Below are positions 47,122-56,589 of a DNA stretch of 64,000 bases, piece after piece. The stretch lies in NCBI RefSeq assembly GCF_000317615.1, contig NC_019780.1, positions 2,439,840 to 2,503,839 on the forward strand. The letters are read 5' to 3'. The notes below the pieces were generated by a model. The model was not told the origin of the DNA and searched no databases. It worked only from the letters and a program-made list of their open reading frames with translations. Origin of the DNA: Dactylococcopsis salina PCC 8305 (GTDB lineage Bacteria; Cyanobacteriota; Cyanobacteriia; Cyanobacteriales; Rubidibacteraceae). Made by a program: the position numbers and the translations under genes. How positions within the stretch are numbered: the first letter of the stretch is position 1; each line of letters begins with the position of its first letter.

Positions 47122-47757
47122 TTATTGACTTAGCCACGCGATCGCGCTCCGAATCCACTCTTCTGGGTTAGGATTTTTCGCCAGTAAGGAATCTTGACTG
47201 ATCACAGAAAGCGCTTGTTGTATTTCTGTTTCCGAGTAACCTAACGCCAACAATGTCATCTCTATATCTTCGCGGATTTCTGCTTTCGGCACAATGCTTT
47301 CGTCTCCTTGACTGACTAAACCTGCTTCTGTGCGCCATTGAGCGAGTTTTGTTTTTAATTCTAAGGCAATACGCTCGGCGGTTTTTTTTCCTACCCCAGG
47401 AGTTTTAGACAGTAACTGGGTATTTTCGTTGACAATGCCTTCTACTAACTCCCTTAATCCTAAAGTATCAATGAGCGCGATCGCCATTTGACTACCCACG
47501 CCATTCACTGCGATTAATTTCCGAAATAAATCCCTTTCCGCTGCGCTTTCAAAGCCATATAACACGATCGCATCATCCCGAATTTGTTGATCAGTAAACA
47601 CTTGCGCTGACTCGGTGTTGTCTTCTTCCCACTGTCTTCCCAAACGCGAGGGAATTTGAATTTCATATCCAATTTGATTCACTTCTAAAATCAAAGTGAC
47701 GCGGTTTCCAGTATTTTTAATTAATCTAACGACATTACCTCGTAAATAATTGATCAT
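47122..47757 (-). CDS. ruvA: Holliday junction branch migration protein RuvA
   Basis: 211 residues from ATG 47757 (homologues start MI-x-YLRG). OB-fold INYLRGNVVRLI with AVVLYGFES-like strand (IVLYGFESAAERDLFRKLI), two helix-hairpin-helix motifs LIAVNGVGSQMAIALIDTL and LSKTPGVGKKTAERIALELK, and the C-terminal RuvB-binding three-helix domain ending IRSAIAWLSQ. RuvA tetramers bind Holliday junctions and recruit RuvB. ruvB is not adjacent, as common in cyanobacteria. A ten-copy tandem array lies directly upstream. Confidence 0.96.
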   Translation of the reverse strand: MINYLRGNVVRLIKNTGNRVTLILEVNQIGYEIQIPSRLGRQWEEDNTESAQVFTDQQIRDDAIVLYGFESAAERDLFRKLIAVNGVGSQMAIALIDTLGLRELVEGIVNENTQLLSKTPGVGKKTAERIALELKTKLAQWRTEAGLVSQGDESIVPKAEIREDIEMTLLALGYSETEIQQALSVISQDSLLAKNPNPEEWIRSAIAWLSQ

Positions 47758-47799
47758 TCTTTTACCAAGAGACGTTTTATAGAACATCTCTACATTATT

Positions 47800-48720
47800 G
47801 ATGTTGGATTACGTTACTCTCCACCCAACCGACACCGAGTTAATTCCCCCAAACTTGGGGGTTAGGGGGCGAAAAATACAATTAATATTATGTTGGATTA
47901 CGTTACTCTCCACCCAACCGACACCGAGTTAATTCCCCCAAACTTGGGGGTTAGGGGGCGAAAAATACAATTAATATTATGTTGGATTACGTTACTCTCC
48001 ACCCAACCGACACCGAGTTAATTCCCCCAAACTTGGGGGTTAGGGGGCGAAAAATACAATTGATATTATGTTGGGTGACGCTACTCTCTACCCAACCGAC
48101 ACCGAGTTAATTCCCCCAAACTTGGGGGTTAGGGGGCGAAAAATACAATTAATATTATGTTGGGTGACGCTACTCTCTACCCAACCGACACCGAGTTAAT
48201 TCCCCCAAACTTGGGGGTTAGGGGGCGAAAAATACAATTAATATTATGTTGGATTACGTTACTCTCCACCCAACCGACACCGAGTTAATTCCCCCAAACT
48301 TGGGGGTTAGGGGGCGAAAAATACAATTAATATTATGTTGGATTACGTTACTCTCCACCCAACCGACACCGAGTTAATTCCCCCAAACTTGGGGGTTAGG
48401 GGGCGAAAAATACAATTAATATTATGTTGGATTACGTTACTCTCCACCCAACCGACACCGAGTTAATTCCCCCAAACTTGGGGGTTAGGGGGCGAAAAAT
48501 ACAATTAATATTATGTTGGGTGACGCTACTCTCCACCCAACCGACACCGAGTTAATTCCCCCAAACTTGGGGGTTAGGGGGCGAAAAATACAATTAATAT
48601 TATGTTGGGTGACGCTACTCTCCACCCAACCGACACCGAGTTAATTCCCCCAAACTTGGGGGTTAGGGGGCGAAAAATACAATTGATATTATGTTGGGTT
48701 ACGTTACTCTCCACCCAACC
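47800..48720. repeat. Tandem array of ten 89-bp units
   Basis: The landmark CACCCAACC(GACACCGAG) occurs at 47822, 47911, 48000, 48089, 48178, 48267, 48356, 48445, 48534, 48623 and 48712, an exact 89-bp period. Each unit has two hairpins: TTGGGTG/TTGGATT...CACCCAA, and CCCCCAAACTTGGGGG with GTTAGGGGGCG. The units differ mainly in GGATTACGTTACTCTCC versus GGTGACGCTACTCTMC, arranged as runs of like type, so unit exchange is likely. Not CRISPR: there are no variable spacers. Confidence 0.95.
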
Positions 48721-48753
48721 TACTAATTATCTACTATTTCCCCCCTTTCAAAG

Positions 48754-48984
48754 GCAGGGCTGTTTCATTCTCGGGGTCAAAATTGGCAGCGATTGCGCTC
48801 CGCGCACCGATGCGAAGCATCGATCGCCTGAACCTCTTACGGTACGTTCGATCGAGACGTTTTTCCTACTTTTTGGCTTTTTCATAAGAAAAAAGAGTCC
48901 TGAAATCTCCCCCATCTCCCTTGTCTCCCTTGTCTCCCCCATCTCCCTACCTCCCTTAATTTTAAAAGAATGAAACAGCCCTGC
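48754..48984. mobile_element. Miniature inverted-repeat element, copy 2 (231 bp, perfect 9-bp target duplication)
   Basis: The same exact 18-bp ends as the copy at 2573-2836 (GCAGGGCTGTTTCATTCT and its reverse complement). The flanking duplication is CTTTCAAAG at 48745-48753 and 48985-48993. Removing the element restores a perfect CCCCCCTTTCAAAGGGGGG palindrome, so it inserted in the palindrome's tip. Non-coding; the shared CTCCC tract is nearly identical to copy 1. Confidence 0.92.
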
Positions 48985-49032
48985 CTTTCAAAGGGGGGTT
49001 AGGGGGGATAAATCGATCGAAATTAAACGACT

Positions 49033-50238
49033 TTAAACATCATTCAGCGCAACAATACCAGGCAATTCTTTTCCTTCTAAAAGTTCCAGACTTGCTCCAC
49101 CACCTGTGGAAATATGGCTCATTTTATCAGCAACACCGACTTTTTCCACCGCCGAAACGGAATCACCACCACCAATAATTGTGGTTGCGCCATTATCCGT
49201 CAATTCTGCTAAAGTGCGAGCAATGGCTTCTGTTCCTTTGGCGAATGCTTCCATTTCAAAAACACCCATCGGACCATTCCAAATCACACCTTTACAGTCG
49301 GAAAGGGCTTCTTTAAAGGCTTCCACACTTTTCGGACCAATATCTAATCCCATCCAACTATTCGGGATGTTCTCAACGGTAACGGTTTGAGTGTTTGCAT
49401 CTTCGGCAAAATTATCAGCAATAATAACGTCAGTGGGAAAGATAATTTCTACCCCTTTTTCTTTTGCTTTTGCTTCTAAAGACTTTGCTAAATCGAGTTT
49501 ATCGTTTTCCACTAAAGAGTTACCAACACTCATTCCTCGTGCTTTAAAGAAGGTGAAGATCATCCCACCACCGATGATCAACTTATCGCACTTTTCAATT
49601 AACGTTTCAATAACACCAATTTTACTGGAGACTTTAGAACCGCCAATAATTGCGGCAAAGGGACGTTGGGGGTTTTCAACGGCTTTTTTGAGGTAATCTA
49701 GCTCTTTTTCGATGAGATAGCCACCAACACAAGGGCTGAGATGTTTTGTTACCCCTTCGGTGGAAGCATGAGCGCGGTGAGCCGTTCCAAACGCATCGTT
49801 AACGTAAACATCAGCATTGGCAGCGAGTTGTTTACTAAATTCTGGATCATTGGCTTCTTCTTCAGAATGGAAACGGAGGTTTTCTAATAATGCAACCTGA
49901 CTGTTTTGTAAGCCATCAATTTTTTGTTTAACTGCGTCACCAATACAGTCATCACATTTCACCACTTCCTGTTCGAGAAGCTGGGATAAACGTTCAGCAA
50001 CTGGAGTCAAACGTAATTTTTCTTTGACTTCCCCTTTGGGACGACCCATGTGGCTACAAAGAATGACTTTTGCATTTTTTTGGATTAAGTCTTTGATGGT
50101 AGGGAGGGCAGCCCGAATACGGGTATCGTCCGTAATTTCTCCTTGAGGGTTCATCGGGACGTTAAAATCAGCACGGACTAAGACTCGTTTACCACTAACG
50201 TCAGTTTCGCTGAGGCTGGCGATCGTTTTTTTTGCCAC
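49033..50238 (-). CDS. pgk: Phosphoglycerate kinase
   Basis: 401 residues, complete. [44 protein letters not shown], the nucleotide loop [15 protein letters not shown] and the C-terminal [11 protein letters not shown]...[13 protein letters not shown] are all present. It transfers phosphate between 1,3-bisphosphoglycerate and ADP in glycolysis, and runs in reverse in the Calvin cycle. The CATCAT at its end lies 49 bp from a C6/G6 repeat, after which the miniature element follows. Strong GAGGAAATTAATC-type leader just before the ATG. Confidence 0.97.
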   Translation of the reverse strand: MAKKTIASLSETDVSGKRVLVRADFNVPMNPQGEITDDTRIRAALPTIKDLIQKNAKVILCSHMGRPKGEVKEKLRLTPVAERLSQLLEQEVVKCDDCIGDAVKQKIDGLQNSQVALLENLRFHSEEEANDPEFSKQLAANADVYVNDAFGTAHRAHASTEGVTKHLSPCVGGYLIEKELDYLKKAVENPQRPFAAIIGGSKVSSKIGVIETLIEKCDKLIIGGGMIFTFFKARGMSVGNSLVENDKLDLAKSLEAKAKEKGVEIIFPTDVIIADNFAEDANTQTVTVENIPNSWMGLDIGPKSVEAFKEALSDCKGVIWNGPMGVFEMEAFAKGTEAIARTLAELTDNGATTIIGGGDSVSAVEKVGVADKMSHISTGGGASLELLEGKELPGIVALNDV

Positions 50239-50524
50239 GATTAATTTCCTCCTATTATTGGGATTTCTTATCTGGGAGCGGGTTTTATAGTTACTCCCTT
50301 GCTGATTTTACCTTAATCCAGTCACTGATCTACCCGACATCAAAACTGGGTCAACTCTCGAAAGAAATGAATAAATCTAGAAATTCACTCTTGACAAATT
50401 AAGTAGATCATGGAAGCGTAGAACCAGCTTCAGGTAGTTCCTTATAATTTAATTAGTGTTGGGTTTCGCTTCGCTACACCCAACCTACATGGTTGTACTT
50501 CGTTCTTTGTCCTTTTACAAAACA
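50239..50524. other. Gap between pgk and ABC exporter
   Basis: 286 bp holding the pgk promoter region and, at about 50457-50490, a TTGGGTTTCGCT...CACCCAACCTAC dispersed repeat. No gene. Confidence 0.5.
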
Positions 50525-52354
50525 CTAGGCGAGTTGATCGCGCATTAATTCCCCATCGGCTTGTAGTTCGTTTAACCAGCGATATAATCCTCCTCCAGAA
50601 AGAAGTTCTTGATGAGTGCCAATTTCTCGAATTTTGCCTTGATCTAAAACCACAATTTGATCGGCTTCGCGTACTGTACTTAAGCGATGAGCAATAATAA
50701 TTAAGGTGCGAGTTCCTAGCAACGATCGCATCGCCATCTGAATCGATCGTTCGGACTCATAATCTAAACTGGAGGTGGCTTCATCAAACACCAGAACATC
50801 AGGATCAACCACTAACGCCCTTGCAATTCCTAACCGTTGACGTTGACCTCCAGAAAGACGCACCCCTCGCTCTCCGACGACTGTAAAATAGCCATGGGGT
50901 AATTCTGGCAAAAACTCATCCACACGAGCAGTTTTGCACGCTGCTTCTACTTGGGAAAAACTGGCTTGGGGATTGCCATAGGTTAAGTTATCCAGTAACG
51001 TTCCGTTAAAAATGTCAACTTCTTGATGCACGATCGCCAGCCGACGGCGATATCTCGCCACATCTAATTCCCGTAAGTCAGTGCCATCGATCGTAATGCT
51101 TCCTTGATTAGGTTCAAAGTAGCGGAATAGGAGTTTTGCCATTGTACTTTTCCCTGATCCCGATCGCCCGACTAAGGCAACCGTTTGATAGGGTTCAATT
51201 TGTAGGTTAATATCTTGCAAAACGGGGCGTTGCGGATCATAACCAAAACTCACATGATTAAGCGCCAATTTTCCTGTAAATTTGTAGGGATTATCTTGAG
51301 GGAGTTCTAAGTCTAAACTGGCAGCTTCTACACTAGAAGGCATCTGTGCGAACTCATGGAAGCGTAACATGGAAACATAGCGCCGCGCGAACATTTCCGC
51401 GAGATTACTAATCGGATCAAGTTCCGAATACGCCATACTCGCAACGGTAAACGTGGTAATAAAATGTCCGAGGGAAATATCCCCGCGCATGGTAGGAATT
51501 AAAGTCAGCACTAATACCGCGAATAAACTACTTTGGACAACGGTTCGCTGTTTTGTGCTAAGACGAACATAACTTCTGTGAATCCGATACAGCACGACTT
51601 GTAATTCTCGCTGGAGACGTTGGCGTTGACGTTCCATTTCCTGGCCTTCTGTCGCGAAGGCTTTAACGGTTTTGATGTTGGTAATAATTTCAGAGGTGCG
51701 ACTATCTGTATTTTCCATGTAGCTTTCTAGCCGCGCTTCCCGTCTGACGATTTTTTGCAGATCATTGATGCTATACAGCAGAATCGCAATAAAGGAAATG
51801 GCAAACACGATCGCGATCCGCCATTCAATTAACGCAATGGCGATAAAAATCCCTAATACTCGCGCCAGTTTAGGAATCAGTTGACCAGCAATTTCGGGAT
51901 ACGTCCAAGTATGATTAGATAAGCCTCGTGTGACTCGTCGCGCAATGCGACCAGGGTTGTTTTCGTCGTAAAATTCTAGAGGAAGTGACAGAATTTTGGC
52001 GAAGATGCTTTTGGCGTTTTCTTGACGCGCCCGCAAGGGAATCGCCCAGTGAAACCACTCTGCTAACCAAGGCTGTAGGGGCGATCGAACCACTGTCACC
52101 ACAAAAATCATCCCTAGCAAAATCACTAGGGAAACGGTGGAACTGAGCGTTAAATTGAACAGTTGGGCGCATAGATTTGTTAATCCCCTAATACCAGCGT
52201 CTAGGGGTTGATTGGCGAGAACATTCAAAATTTGCCCGATCGCGTAGGGGACAATTAAATCAAGGATTTCAAATGCACTCGCTGCGCCGATACTCAGCAC
52301 AGATGCGCCCCAAAAAGAGCGATAGTATTTAATGATATCCCGTAGGGAAGCCAT
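50525..52354 (-). CDS. ABC exporter, fused permease-ATPase (MsbA/HlyB type)
   Basis: 609 residues. About six transmembrane helices in residues 20-310 (for example SVSLVILLGMIFVVTVV, IAIALIEWRIAIVFAISFIA ILLYS), then an ATPase: Walker A GRSGSGKSTMAKLLF, signature RLSGGQRQRLGIARAL, Walker B VLVFDEATSSLD, H-loop IIIAHRLSTV. It works as a homodimer or with a similar half-transporter; the cargo (lipid, peptide, drug) cannot be told. No accessory periplasmic protein is encoded nearby. A hicBA pair begins just upstream. Confidence 0.92.
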   Translation of the reverse strand: MASLRDIIKYYRSFWGASVLSIGAASAFEILDLIVPYAIGQILNVLANQPLDAGIRGLTNLCAQLFNLTLSSTVSLVILLGMIFVVTVVRSPLQPWLAEWFHWAIPLRARQENAKSIFAKILSLPLEFYDENNPGRIARRVTRGLSNHTWTYPEIAGQLIPKLARVLGIFIAIALIEWRIAIVFAISFIAILLYSINDLQKIVRREARLESYMENTDSRTSEIITNIKTVKAFATEGQEMERQRQRLQRELQVVLYRIHRSYVRLSTKQRTVVQSSLFAVLVLTLIPTMRGDISLGHFITTFTVASMAYSELDPISNLAEMFARRYVSMLRFHEFAQMPSSVEAASLDLELPQDNPYKFTGKLALNHVSFGYDPQRPVLQDINLQIEPYQTVALVGRSGSGKSTMAKLLFRYFEPNQGSITIDGTDLRELDVARYRRRLAIVHQEVDIFNGTLLDNLTYGNPQASFSQVEAACKTARVDEFLPELPHGYFTVVGERGVRLSGGQRQRLGIARALVVDPDVLVFDEATSSLDYESERSIQMAMRSLLGTRTLIIIAHRLSTVREADQIVVLDQGKIREIGTHQELLSGGGLYRWLNELQADGELMRDQLA

Positions 52355-52379
52355 AAAATTTAACCTAATATTTGTAGCA

Positions 52380-52599
52380 TCAAAAATTGATAAACTGTTC
52401 CGTAGTCCAAACTGCTTGTTTAAGAATCTCTCTTAATGTTCCTTCTGGTAAATCGATGATGGGGAATTGTCGTATAGCGATTAGTCTTTGGGTTATACCA
52501 GATTTCGTGGCTTCCTGCAGCTTGTCGATCAAACTTAAAACCTAAGCCCTTTAATTTTTTGACGACCTGTCTATATTTAAAGCCTGAAAGTCGTCCCAT
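52380..52599 (-). pseudogene. hicA: HicA-type toxin, frameshifted
   Basis: ATG at 52599 overlaps the hicB stop (TAATG). The first frame reads MGRLSGFKYRQVVKKLKGLG, FKFDRQAAGSHEIWYNP, TNRYTTIPHH and then goes off to a stop at 52420. The neighbouring frame continues IDLPEGTLREILKQAVWTTE QFINF to a stop at 52380. HicA is a double-stranded-RNA-binding-fold ribonuclease with a catalytic His in GSH, which is kept. The C-terminal part with LPxGTLxxILKQA is out of frame. Total 220 nt is one base over 219, so a single-base insertion (or two-base deletion) broke it near 52470. Confidence 0.8.
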
Positions 52600-52829
52600 T
52601 AAATACCTACTATCATCGGGTAATCAAAACTATCACTTACATTAGCTAGATTAACTTGATCCTGACGTTCAGCTTGAGTTTCTAGTAATTTTTTCGCAAC
52701 ATCACGAGCAATTTCTATGGTTTCTGTTACCGTGCGACCTTGGGCGACTAAACCAGGGATATCCTCAGAGGTCGCAAGATAAACTCCTTCGGGAAGTTTT
52801 TCAATGTGAAGGTTAGCAATGCGTTCCAT
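52599..52829 (-). CDS. hicB: HicB-type antitoxin
   Basis: 76 residues: MERIANLHIEKLPEGVYLAT SEDIPGLVAQGRTVTETIEI ARDVAKKLLE. This is the partial RNase H-like HicB fold (LPEGxYLATSxDxPGLxxxGxTxxExxxxA). It precedes and overlaps hicA by TAATG. Because the toxin is frameshifted, this antitoxin is probably the only functional product. The short C-terminal arm (NVSDSFDYPMIVGI) has no clear DNA-binding domain. Confidence 0.87.
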   Translation of the reverse strand: MERIANLHIEKLPEGVYLATSEDIPGLVAQGRTVTETIEIARDVAKKLLETQAERQDQVNLANVSDSFDYPMIVGI

Positions 52830-52921
52830 TGTTTATGTAACGAATAAGGTTAACTGCCTCTTCCATTATGCTTAAACTCAATCAGGAGAAACATCTTTGA
52901 AAATGCCTCTCCCGATAACTT

Positions 52922-53296
52922 TTAGGTAGAAGATTTTTCGAGTGACTTGTTAGCGAGAACTTCTTTCGCGTCGGGTGCATCCACATAAACATAAAGATTT
53001 GGAATCATTTTTCCTTTCCGTTCAAACTCAATCAGTCTAGTTTGACGGATGCTGTAATTGTCTTGAAGTTCACCGAGAGATTCATAGAGATGACGAGTGG
53101 CTTCCACTTCGGTTTCCCCATCGTGGTAGAGATGACCATAGTTCGGTTCAACAACCACAAGATTTGTGCGAGGAACAGGTTTAAAGAAGTATTCTTGATT
53201 AGATTCGTCTGCGGAACTGGGTAGGTTGAAGCCGATAATGGTCGCAGTGATGAGGGCGATTCCAACTAATAGGAAGTGACTGTAGCGTTGTAACAT
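52922..53296 (-). CDS. Conserved hypothetical protein with signal/anchor segment
   Basis: 124 residues: N-terminal hydrophobic helix (HFLLVGIALITATIIGFNLP, then SADES, a possible cleavage site) followed by a small soluble domain (YFFKPVPRTNLVVVEPNYGH LYHDGETEVEATRHLY and a charged YSIRQTRLIEFERKGKMIPN). No motif recognised. Probably exported to the periplasm or lumen. It is a single gene between hicBA and ribF. Confidence 0.7.
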   Translation of the reverse strand: MLQRYSHFLLVGIALITATIIGFNLPSSADESNQEYFFKPVPRTNLVVVEPNYGHLYHDGETEVEATRHLYESLGELQDNYSIRQTRLIEFERKGKMIPNLYVYVDAPDAKEVLANKSLEKSST

Positions 53297-53422
53297 TTTC
53301 TGTAGATTTTAATATTATCTTTAGGTAGCTACTAACCAATGTTAAGTTTTATGAATCCGTTTGTAATGCGTCTGAAGAGAGAGGTATGTCAGTAAACAAT
53401 GTTCCTTGATATTCGATTTTGT

Positions 53423-54364
53423 TTATTGGTTATGAATTGTAATCGCTTGTTGACAGTCACGAGTAATTTGATTTTTGAGTTCGTCTAGGGAATTAAATTT
53501 TTGTTCTGGGCGCAAAAACTGCTTTAATTCTACATTTAGAGTATGCTGATATAAGTTTCCCGTCCAGTTTAAGAGATGAATCTCGATCGTTGCTTGTTTC
53601 CCGTTCACCGTTGGACGCATTCCAATGTTCATCACCCCAGGATGCGGATCAAGAATGGGAACAGTTGTGCTGGTGACTTTTACCACATAAACCCCGTAAC
53701 GAGGAACAAGTTTATTGCGAGGGACTTCTAAATTAGCAGTGGGAAACCCGATCGTACGTCCTCTTTTTTCTCCTGCAACGATCGCGCCGTTGAGGGTGTA
53801 ACATCGTCCTAACAGTTCATTGGCGAGTTCAATTTCCCCCGCGACGATCGCCTCTCGAATCCGTGAACTACTGATGCGCTGTTGCTGATTTGTTTCTAGG
53901 GTAGCGATATTAACTTTAATCCCAAACTGTTCTCCGATCGTCCTGAGAGTTTCCGCATTTCCCTGTCGCTTGTACCCAAAACGGAAATCTTCTCCCACAC
54001 TAATGTAACGAGGTTGCAGTTGATTGATTAAAATCTCTTTCACAAATGCTTCTGGAGAGAGAGACGCTAATTCGCGATTAAACGTCAGTAAAACCAACTG
54101 CTGTATTCCTAGCTTTTTCAGATGGCTGATTTTTTCTTCAAGAGGAGTCAAAAGCGAACAGGGTTCACCGCTAAAGTATTCTCTAGGATGAGGATGAAAC
54201 GTGACCACTGTTGATCGTAGCGAGTGGCTTAAAACTGGCTTGATGACATTCTGGTGTCCAAGATGAACACCATCAAAATTGCCTAGGGCGATCGCAGTAG
54301 GAGTTAAAGCTCGTTCTGGCGTTGAAGTAATCCACACAGGAGTTGCAACACTTGTGATGTTCAA
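53423..54364 (-). CDS. ribF: Bifunctional riboflavin kinase/FAD synthetase
   Basis: 313 residues. N-terminal FAD synthetase with GNFDGVHLGHQNVI and HPREYF, then the ISSSRIREAIVAGEIELANE joint. C-terminal kinase: GAIVAGEKRGRTIGFPTANL, RYGVYVVKV, GVMNIGMRPTVNG and EIHLLNWTGNLYQ. It phosphorylates riboflavin to FMN and adenylates FMN to FAD. Cytosolic. No FMN riboswitch is seen upstream (54365-54736). Confidence 0.96.
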   Translation of the reverse strand: MNITSVATPVWITSTPERALTPTAIALGNFDGVHLGHQNVIKPVLSHSLRSTVVTFHPHPREYFSGEPCSLLTPLEEKISHLKKLGIQQLVLLTFNRELASLSPEAFVKEILINQLQPRYISVGEDFRFGYKRQGNAETLRTIGEQFGIKVNIATLETNQQQRISSSRIREAIVAGEIELANELLGRCYTLNGAIVAGEKRGRTIGFPTANLEVPRNKLVPRYGVYVVKVTSTTVPILDPHPGVMNIGMRPTVNGKQATIEIHLLNWTGNLYQHTLNVELKQFLRPEQKFNSLDELKNQITRDCQQAITIHNQ

Positions 54365-54736
54365 ATCTTCATACTATCTGAAATCTTCTGATTTGGCTAT
54401 AGAAAGCAAATCTGAAGTTTTTGCAATTTGACGTTCGTTGCTAGATTTTCATTTCTGGAGATGTCTAATTCTCGCCTATGATTTTTCTTTTGGTACAGAG
54501 CAATTCCGATCGCCTCTGGAAATCGCTGTAATGCCGACTTCTATGGTTGACCCGCTCGGTCGCCCACTATCAGGGAGTTTTAGCGATTAAAACTATTTTT
54601 ATTTTATGGCAAAAAAATTATTTTGCACCCCCTCGGAAACGGCAATTGCAATCCAGTCACAGTGGGGGCTAAAATTATAGGCGTCACTATTATTCATAAA
54701 GTCAGGTCAGGGAAAGCTCAAATAAAATGCAGTGAT
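54365..54736. other. 372-bp gap, no gene found
   Basis: It lies between ribF and the small antitoxin-like gene. It includes a possible stem CACCCCCTCGG...CAGTGGGGG (about 54624-54667) and GCTCGGTCGCCCAC (about 54556-54569). I could not assign a riboswitch, ncRNA or reading frame. Some of it may be decayed sequence. Confidence 0.4.
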
Positions 54737-54955
54737 TTAAGTAACATCATCCTGATTATACTGTACTGAGATTTTTTCATAAAGGCTATCGACAGTTTCT
54801 TCTGCAAACAGTTTCTCTTTAAGTTGAGAATATTCACCACTCCCTAGGTTGCAAATTGTCCAAAAACGGCTTAATTTAGAGGAGTCTAAGTTTTCGATTA
54901 AGATGTTAAAGGCTTCTTCGATGATTTGTTGGTCGTTGTTAAGGTTAACTTTCAT
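54737..54955 (-). CDS. Small helical protein, possible antitoxin for the PIN toxin
   Basis: 72 residues: MKVNLNNDQQIIEEAFNILI, then ENLDSSKLSRFWTICNLGSG EYSQLKEKLFAEETVDSLYE. It overlaps the end of the PIN gene by 11 bp, with its start inside the PIN frame, so it is the second gene of the pair. This is the reverse of the usual antitoxin-first order. No DNA-binding signature is visible. Similar small acidic proteins accompany PIN genes in cyanobacteria, which supports the pairing. Confidence 0.65.
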   Translation of the reverse strand: MKVNLNNDQQIIEEAFNILIENLDSSKLSRFWTICNLGSGEYSQLKEKLFAEETVDSLYEKISVQYNQDDVT

Positions 54956-55382
54956 GGTTTAATTCCTCGATTAGGTCAATAGGATTAATCGCTGGTATGT
55001 TTAGAGTTTGACAACGGTTGAGCAATCGTTTGTCACAGGTGATGAAGTAGTCGCCTTTTGAGGCTTCAAAACTGGCAATATGAAGAGCATCTATGGGTTT
55101 TATCCCTGAATTTTCAAGTTGTTTTGCTCTTTGTCTGATGCTTTCATTAAGAGGTTGGAAAAAGCTCGTTTGAGTTAAATATTTTTTAATGGCTTTTTGA
55201 ATGAGAGGGAAAGGATTTTTGGAATTTTCATATTCTAAGACTGATGAATTGATAGATTGGATTTGTTGAGTTTCTATTAAATTAAGGACAATGAGGACAG
55301 CTTGAGTCTCTAAATATATTTTAGCTTGACTTTGATCGTCATAGGGGCGATTATATGCGCTAGTGTCTAAGTAAACTTTCAT
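54945..55382 (-). CDS. PIN-domain ribonuclease-like toxin
   Basis: 145 residues: MKVYLDTSAYNRPYDDQSQA carries the first acidic residue (D6), NSSVLEYENSKNPFPLI the second (E50), PIDALHIASFEASKGDYFIT CDKRLL the third and fourth (D99 in DALHIA, D115 in TCDK), so all PIN metal ligands are present. The DTSAYNRPYDD opening differs from canonical VapC. It is first of a two-gene operon with an overlapping small partner. Confidence 0.8.
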   Translation of the reverse strand: MKVYLDTSAYNRPYDDQSQAKIYLETQAVLIVLNLIETQQIQSINSSVLEYENSKNPFPLIQKAIKKYLTQTSFFQPLNESIRQRAKQLENSGIKPIDALHIASFEASKGDYFITCDKRLLNRCQTLNIPAINPIDLIEELNHES

Positions 55383-55443
55383 ATCCTCAGTTTGCCACTC
55401 ATCAATTTAGGTAGAACATAAGTCATATTCGGGGGAACAACGA

Positions 55444-56589
<1,146 letters not shown>

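Noticed and set aside
46778-47128. 116-codon plus-strand frame opposite the CPBP gene
   Set aside because: It is the antisense of a gene with clear catalytic motifs; composition is typical of a shadow.
47800-48720. CRISPR-like array
   Set aside because: The period is constant but the whole 89-bp unit is conserved. There are no variable spacers and no cas genes.
53032-53265. Alternative minus-strand frame within the 124-residue exported protein
   Set aside because: It lacks a signal segment and ribosome site, while the chosen frame has a clear N-terminal hydrophobic helix.
54365-54420. FMN riboswitch before ribF
   Set aside because: The conserved AGGGGCAGGGTGAAA-type core is absent.
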